From: CALCHA01 sp035548175
GTDB lineage: Bacteria > Planctomycetota > Phycisphaerae > WQYP01
Length of the DNA: 64,000 bases
Assembly (NCBI GenBank): GCA_035548175.1
Contig: DASZTO010000023.1
Coordinates: forward strand, 1 to 64,000
Direction: 5' to 3'
The notes under the pieces were generated by a model. That model saw nothing but the letters and a program-made list of their open reading frames with translations, had not been told where the DNA came from and did no database searches. Of the stretch, positions 59,874 to 64,000 are shown one piece after another. Every line of letters starts with the position of its first letter. Position 1 is the first letter of the stretch. The translations under genes were made by a program, and so were the position numbers.

Positions 59874-60836
59874 TCAGGCGCTGGGATTTCCCGGACCGTT
59901 CCCGTGCTTGACCAGGGTGGTGATTTCCTTGACCAGCGAGGTGACATCGCCCAGCGCTTTGCCGGCCGCGGCGACGTGCAGGCGCTCGGCGCGGGCGGAG
60001 AAGTCGAGCAACCCGCAGGCGTACGCACCCTGTCCCAGGCTCGCGGCGATCGTGGCCAGTTGCTCGAACTCGCCGCGGGCGTAGGCTTCCTGGAGCGCCT
60101 CGACGCGCGAGCCCACTTCCATCAGAAAATCATGAACCTGCGCGATCGCCACCGCCGGGCTTCCCGTGGCCGGCGGGGAGATCGCGATGGGTGTTACGAT
60201 TTCTCCGTCCACGGTTCCCTCGCTGCTGATGCCCATGATTGTCAGCGGACCCTCCGGAGCGCCTGCCGCGGCGCCGGGTCCCTGTGCCGGGTCGATTCGC
60301 ACCCCCAAGTCGGCGGCCGAGAGCCGATCCGTCAGATCGACCCCCATGCACAACAGCGACTTCATGCCCAAGCCCGCGTCCCCGGCCGTTTCCGCTTGCG
60401 GTGGCGGCGCGTCGGCGGTCGAGGCGGTGGGGGGGGGCGCGAGCAATTGCTTGGTCCAGGCAATGACGCGGTCCTTGCCCTCGCGGGTGCGCAGGGTCAT
60501 GGGCACGTCGCGCGTAAAGTGATGCACCGGTTCGCACAACGACATGAAGCGTGGCACCTGCGCGAACAACCGGCCCGGAAACAGGACCGCCCAGAAATTG
60601 CGGCCGAGCAAGTCCGCCTCCGAATACCCCAGCACCCGGGCCGCCTCGGGATTGATGTGCAGCACGGCCCCATCGAGAGTCACGTGCACCACCAGCACCG
60701 GCAGATGAGCGTAGACGGCGGCGGTCAGATGGCTGAAGGCGTCGCGCCCGGGGGCGGCTGGGTTGGCGGGAGCGGTTTCCGGCGCATGCGCTCCGGCCGA
60801 AGGCTCGTGGGGAGGTTGTGGGAAGTGATCGTTCAC
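59874..60836 (-). CDS. PAS-domain protein with degenerate HPt-like tail
   Basis: A 320-residue soluble protein. Residues about 40-150 form a PAS domain (VLVVHVTLDGAVLHINPEAA, ADLLGRNFWAVLFPG). A Pro/Ala-rich linker follows, and the C-terminal 80 residues form a helical region like a histidine-phosphotransfer (HPt) domain: VHDFLMEVGSRVEALQEAYA, EFEQLATIAASLGQGAYACG, FSARAERLHVAAAG. At the place of the phosphorylated His of real HPt proteins (A-H-x-L-K-G) the sequence reads AASLGQG, so phosphate transfer is unlikely. GGAGGG lies 11 bases before a GTG at 60836, which I take as the start. Confidence 0.75.
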   Translation of the reverse strand: MNDHFPQPPHEPSAGAHAPETAPANPAAPGRDAFSHLTAAVYAHLPVLVVHVTLDGAVLHINPEAARVLGYSEADLLGRNFWAVLFPGRLFAQVPRFMSLCEPVHHFTRDVPMTLRTREGKDRVIAWTKQLLAPPPTASTADAPPPQAETAGDAGLGMKSLLCMGVDLTDRLSAADLGVRIDPAQGPGAAAGAPEGPLTIMGISSEGTVDGEIVTPIAISPPATGSPAVAIAQVHDFLMEVGSRVEALQEAYARGEFEQLATIAASLGQGAYACGLLDFSARAERLHVAAAGKALGDVTSLVKEITTLVKHGNGPGNPSA

Positions 60837-61152
60837 GGTGGCGGCGGCCCTCCTAATCCCGTACTGGATTATGTCCTCAGTGCCCCGACCGGGCAAGGGC
60901 GATTTTTCGCTAACCACAAGCGGCAGCTCGACTTAGTTATCGGTCGGCGGGGCGGTCCGATAACTCTGCCATGGACCGTAATCCACCCGAATCCCGCTCC
61001 CGGCACGCACCCACGCCCGCGCCGATATTAGCATCGCGCTAAATCTCCCCCTTCTTGCCCCTTATGCCTTGTCCCCGACCGCCTGCGCCCATTAAGTAAG
61101 AGGGGAAAGCTGGGCATTTCTCCCGGCCCCTCCGTAGAACCTGGAGCGGATC
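60837..61152. other. Divergent control region between the PAS gene and pstB
   Basis: About 316 bases without a gene. It holds a nine-base inverted repeat AGTTATCGG/CCGATAACT at 60935-60943 and 60957-60965 with a 13-base spacer, and a smaller TTAGC/GCTAA pair at 61028-61042. Either could be an operator for one of the flanking genes, or the larger could be a terminator-like hairpin. No phosphate-box motif was seen. Confidence 0.55.
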
Positions 61153-62040
61153 ATGACGATGCTTGACGACTCGGTCGAAGAACGCACCCAGGGGCCGGCC
61201 ATGCGAGGCACCGATGGCGCCCCGGCCACACCTCCGACCTGGCAGAAACCCGACTTCGCCGCCGCCGCCGCCCCGCCCCCGATGGGTCACTGCGCCGTGA
61301 AGGTCCGCAATCTGCACCTGTTCTATGGCGGCCATCACGCGCTCCATGGCATCGATCTGGACATCCCCGAAAAAGAAGTCACCGCCTTCATCGGGCCCTC
61401 CGGCTGCGGCAAATCAACGCTGCTGCGTTGTGTGAATCGCATGAACGACCTCGTCGATTCCTGCCGGATCGAAGGGTCAGTCTGCATTCACGGCCGCGAA
61501 ATTTACACGCCGCGCGTGGATGTCATCTCCCTGCGCAAACGCATCGGGATGGTGTTTCAGAAGCCCAATCCCTTTCCCAAGTCCATTTTCGAAAACGTCA
61601 TCTATTCGCTCCGGCTGGACGGCATCCGCAAGAAGACGGTGCTGGCGGAGACGGTGGAGCGTTCGCTGATTTCCGCGGGGCTGTGGGATGAGGTGAAGGA
61701 TCGCCTGCACAGTTCGGCGCTGGCTCTTTCGGGCGGGCAGCAGCAGCGCTTGTGCATCGCCCGTGCGATCGCCGCGGAGCCCGAAGTGCTGCTGATGGAC
61801 GAACCCTGCTCGGCGCTCGATCCGATCGCGACCAACAAAATCGAGCAGTTGATGGAGTCGCTGCGCAAGCAGGTGACCATCGTCATCGTGACCCACAACA
61901 TGCACCAGGCGGCGCGCGTGGCGGATACGACGGCCTTTTTCTATCTGGGCAAGCTGATCGAAGTGGGACCCACGGACCGGATCTTCTCCAAGCCACACAA
62001 CAAGCAGACGGAAGACTACGTGACCGGCCGCTTCGGATAA
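61153..62040 (+). CDS. pstB: Phosphate ABC transporter ATP-binding protein PstB
   Basis: PstB is the ATPase of the high-affinity phosphate importer PstSCAB. Residues about 48-295 carry Walker A GPSGCGKST, the PstB-typical LRCVNRMNDLV, VFQKPNPFPKSIFENV, signature LSGGQQQRLCIARA, Walker B LLMDEPCSALDPIA and the H-loop THNMHQAARVAD. An N-terminal extension of about 45 Ala/Pro-rich residues is unusual. GGAG lies six bases before the ATG. pstS, pstC, pstA and phoU are not next to it, so it is an orphan here; it may serve a pst operon elsewhere. Confidence 0.93.
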   Translation: MTMLDDSVEERTQGPAMRGTDGAPATPPTWQKPDFAAAAAPPPMGHCAVKVRNLHLFYGGHHALHGIDLDIPEKEVTAFIGPSGCGKSTLLRCVNRMNDLVDSCRIEGSVCIHGREIYTPRVDVISLRKRIGMVFQKPNPFPKSIFENVIYSLRLDGIRKKTVLAETVERSLISAGLWDEVKDRLHSSALALSGGQQQRLCIARAIAAEPEVLLMDEPCSALDPIATNKIEQLMESLRKQVTIVIVTHNMHQAARVADTTAFFYLGKLIEVGPTDRIFSKPHNKQTEDYVTGRFG

Positions 62041-62197
62041 GGCGTCCGAGCGTCCAACCAGCCCGTCACCTGTTGAAGCGAATCGCGCCCGTCGGCCCAG
62101 AAGCCCGCGGGCGTGCGGCTTTGCGCGCTGAGTGCCGAAGTGGGGGAAAGCGCCTATGATGGGCGGTGGCGCGGGGTGAAGTTCGTGGTGGAGCAAC

Positions 62198-63592
62198 ATG
62201 GCCGACGTAAGCGGGGCATCTTTAGGCGGCGGGGGATCACGCCGGGGGCTGAAGTTTCTTTTTCGAGCGCTCGCCTCCCGCAACTATCGTCTGTTCGTGA
62301 CCGGACAACTTATCAGCCTCGTGGGGACGTGGCTGACCATTACGGCGACCGGCTGGCTCGTGTTCCGCCTGACGGGCCGCGAAGACATGCTGGGCATCGT
62401 GACGGCGGCGGGGCAAGTACCGGCCTTTGCGTTGAGCCTCTTCGCGGGCGTCATCGTCGATCGCCTGCACCGGCTCCCGCTGCTTAAGTGGGCGCACGCG
62501 CTGGCGATGCTGGAAAGCTTCGGCCTGGCCGTCGTGGCCTTCTGGGCGAGTTCGTACGGGCAGCATGTTCCTCCCCAGGTGGCCAGGGCGGCGATCTGGG
62601 GACTGTGCGGTCTGGTCGCCTTTCAGGGCCTGCTCAATGCGTTCGAGGTGCCGGCGCGGCAATCCCTGGTCGTTCACATGGTGGATAGGCGCGAGGACCT
62701 GGGCAACGCCATCGCGCTGAATTCGACCATGTTCAACCTGGCCCGTGCGATTGGTCCGCTGATCGCCGGGAGTTTGATTTACGTCTTGAATGAGGGCTGG
62801 TGTTTTACGATTGACGGTTTCAGCTATGGCGGAGTGCTGATCGCGCTGTGGATGATGCGCGTCAACGAACCCCCGCCGCCGCCCAAATCCGAACGCCGCC
62901 ACGTGCTGGTCGAATTGAAGGAAGGCGTGAAATACGTCGGCAGCTTTCATGCGCTGCGCGGGATTCTCACGCTGCTGGGCATGGTGAGTTTCTCCTCGGC
63001 GTCGGCAAACCTGTTCGTGCCGGTATATGCCAAAGAAATTCTTCATGGCAACTCGCTCACGCAGGCCGTGCTGATGGCGGCCGGCGCGGTGGGCGCGCTG
63101 GGCGGCGCCATCCGCCTCGCGGCCAAGAAGACGGTGCTGGGACTGGGACGCGAAATGGTCCTCGCGGCCATCGGTCTGGCCGTCGGCATGAGCGTCTATG
63201 GCCTCGGACACTGGCTGTGGGTCTGCATGGCCGGACTGTGCGTCGTGGGATTCTGCACCATGACGCTCATGGCCTCGGGCAACACGCTGCTCCAGACGCT
63301 CGTGGAAGACCGCATGCGCGGGCGCGTCATGAGCCTCTTCGTGATGGCGTTCATGGGCATGATGCCGCTGGGCAGCCTCGTCGCCGGCTTCGTCGCGCAG
63401 ACCAGCATTGGGCCGCAGTGGACCGTCGTGATGGGCGGCGGTCTTTGCCTCGTATCCGCCGCCATTTTCGCCCTGCGCCTGCCCGCGATCCGGGCCGAAG
63501 TGCGGCCGATTTACGTCAAAAAAGGCATCATGAAAGAAGCCGCGGCGGGGTTGCAGGTCACCGAAACCGCCATGGACGAAGCCCGGGAGTAA
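62198..63592 (+). CDS. MFS transporter (EntS/MFS_3-type exporter)
   Basis: A 464-residue membrane protein with about 12 spans. It has FRALASRNYRLFVTGQLISLVGTW at the start, VFRLTGREDMLGIVTAAG, FEVPARQSLVVHMVDRREDLGNAIALNS, MFNLARAIGPLIAG and LVEDRMRGRVMSLFVMAFMGMMPLG. These are typical of the EntS-like MFS_3 exporters that expel siderophores, drugs or metabolites. The substrate is unknown and no siderophore gene is adjacent. GGAG lies four bases before the ATG at 62198, and a terminator follows the stop. Confidence 0.9.
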   Translation: MADVSGASLGGGGSRRGLKFLFRALASRNYRLFVTGQLISLVGTWLTITATGWLVFRLTGREDMLGIVTAAGQVPAFALSLFAGVIVDRLHRLPLLKWAHALAMLESFGLAVVAFWASSYGQHVPPQVARAAIWGLCGLVAFQGLLNAFEVPARQSLVVHMVDRREDLGNAIALNSTMFNLARAIGPLIAGSLIYVLNEGWCFTIDGFSYGGVLIALWMMRVNEPPPPPKSERRHVLVELKEGVKYVGSFHALRGILTLLGMVSFSSASANLFVPVYAKEILHGNSLTQAVLMAAGAVGALGGAIRLAAKKTVLGLGREMVLAAIGLAVGMSVYGLGHWLWVCMAGLCVVGFCTMTLMASGNTLLQTLVEDRMRGRVMSLFVMAFMGMMPLGSLVAGFVAQTSIGPQWTVVMGGGLCLVSAAIFALRLPAIRAEVRPIYVKKGIMKEAAAGLQVTETAMDEARE

Positions 63593-63595
63593 CAC

Positions 63596-63630
63596 GGCCG
63601 CGCTCCGGCGAACGGGGCGCGGCCATCTTT
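63596..63630 (+). terminator. Intrinsic terminator of the MFS gene
   Basis: A perfect eight-base stem GGCCGCGC (63596-63603) with GCGCGGCC (63617-63624), a 13-base loop, then ATCTTTT. It begins four bases after the MFS stop codon. Confidence 0.8.
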
Positions 63631-63896
63631 TGGGGCATCGCCGTCCCGCCGATGTTCGGCCGGAGGCCGATCCGCATAGTGCGCGCATCTATCTTCCGGA
63701 CGCAGCGGCCTGCGGGCCGCCAATGCCACGAGTCACTGCCACAAAAGATGATCGCACCCGGCGAATGCGCCGCGCGCTCCGCCGGTTGCGGGGGTGACGC
63801 TTCCTGATACACTTCGGCTCCAAGTCAATTTTTTTGGCGTAAGTTGTTTCGCCGGCGCGATGGCAGCGGCGGGGATGTCGGCGGAAGGAGGCGTGA
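63631..63896 (+). other. Leader of the partial symporter-like gene
   Basis: No gene was found. The stretch contains GATACACT (63,806-63,813), the same -10 type as before ruvC and tyrA, then a run of T and an AAGGAGG before the next start at 63897. Confidence 0.5.
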
Positions 63897-64000
63897 GTGA
63901 TCCTGGGACTGAGATACCTCGACTTTGGAATCCTGCTGGGGTTCTTGGGGGCCGTTCTCGCCGTGGGGGTTTACGCCTCGCGCAGCGTCAAGCACGAGTC
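63897..64000 (+). CDS. Sodium:solute symporter-like protein, N-terminal fragment
   Basis: Only the first 34 codons lie in the window, starting at a GTG with AAGGAGG five bases upstream. The peptide LGLRYLDFGILLGFLGAVLA with VYASRSVKHES is the expected first membrane span and following ASRxVK of the sodium:solute symporter (SSS) family, where it precedes the DFFLAGR motif. The family call rests on this short similarity and could be wrong; the gene runs off the right edge. Confidence 0.6.
   Translation, partial: MILGLRYLDFGILLGFLGAVLAVGVYASRSVKHE

Overview
The window is about 64 kb of high-GC bacterial chromosome. I read it as a member of the Planctomycetota, most likely a Phycisphaerae-like lineage. 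The evidence is four secreted proteins with Arg-rich PEP-CTERM tails, tandem TPR/SPINDLY-type glycosyltransferases, an ECF sigma factor fused to a membrane-anchored outer domain, a 2,097-residue protein built of autotransporter-associated beta-strand repeats, a cluster of secreted glycoside hydrolases and Gfo/Idh oxidoreductase, and abundant short dispersed repeats. The lineage call is inference from gene families; there is no rRNA gene here.

Layout. 0-7 kb: tRNA-Glu(CUC), an NtrC-type regulator, a GxxExxY gene framed by inverted 10-bp-period repeats, ispF, a small-ORF/HNH nuclease pair, a DUF6807 (PmoA-like) secreted protein, ruvC and a membrane protein. 6-20 kb: a surface-polysaccharide and glycosylation region (RmlD-like reductase, family 2 glycosyltransferase, large membrane protein, UDP-glucuronate decarboxylase, family 9 glycosyltransferase, two SPINDLY-type transferases), interrupted by birA, a TIM-barrel isomerase and a rearranged nuoI-x-nuoA-nuoB fragment of complex I. 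20-27 kb: mnmA with an in-frame heptamer-repeat insertion, an ECF sigma/outer-domain fusion, and pheS with a Gly/Ala-rich insertion. 25-34 kb: three PEP-CTERM genes on the minus strand (subtilase, small protein, giant beta-repeat protein). 34-42 kb: a family 39-type glycosyltransferase, an epimerase, a PEP-CTERM metalloprotease, rsgA, and upstream of rsgA an overlapping AAA ATPase/TOPRIM-like gene pair that looks like a compact two-gene conflict system. 42-50 kb: tyrA followed by three tandem paralogues of an unrecognised HEAT-like family, then an MBL-fold hydrolase. 50-56 kb: a carbohydrate-use locus (Gfo/Idh oxidoreductase, GH2, TIM-barrel isomerase, GH105 lipoprotein). 56-64 kb: a single-domain response regulator preceded by a long inverted repeat, a DUF433/DUF5615 toxin-antitoxin pair divergent from trpF, a PhoD-like protein that has lost its metal-binding residues, an ECF sigma factor convergent with a PAS protein, pstB, an MFS exporter and the first codons of a sodium:solute-symporter-like gene.

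Features beyond the genes. (1) Several genes have a -10 box only 6-8 bases before the start codon, which predicts leaderless mRNAs (ntrC-like, ruvC, SPINDLY-1, trpF). (2) Heptamer repeat tracts occur at five places, one inside mnmA and two as an inverted pair between convergent genes. (3) CACGAAG/CACGGAG-type repeats occur in two intergenic gaps. (4) From about 19.6 to 50 kb the plus strand is visibly G-rich over C whichever strand is coding, whereas parts of 0-18 kb are C-rich. The best candidates for an undescribed system are the AAA/TOPRIM-like pair and the triplicated HEAT-like family.
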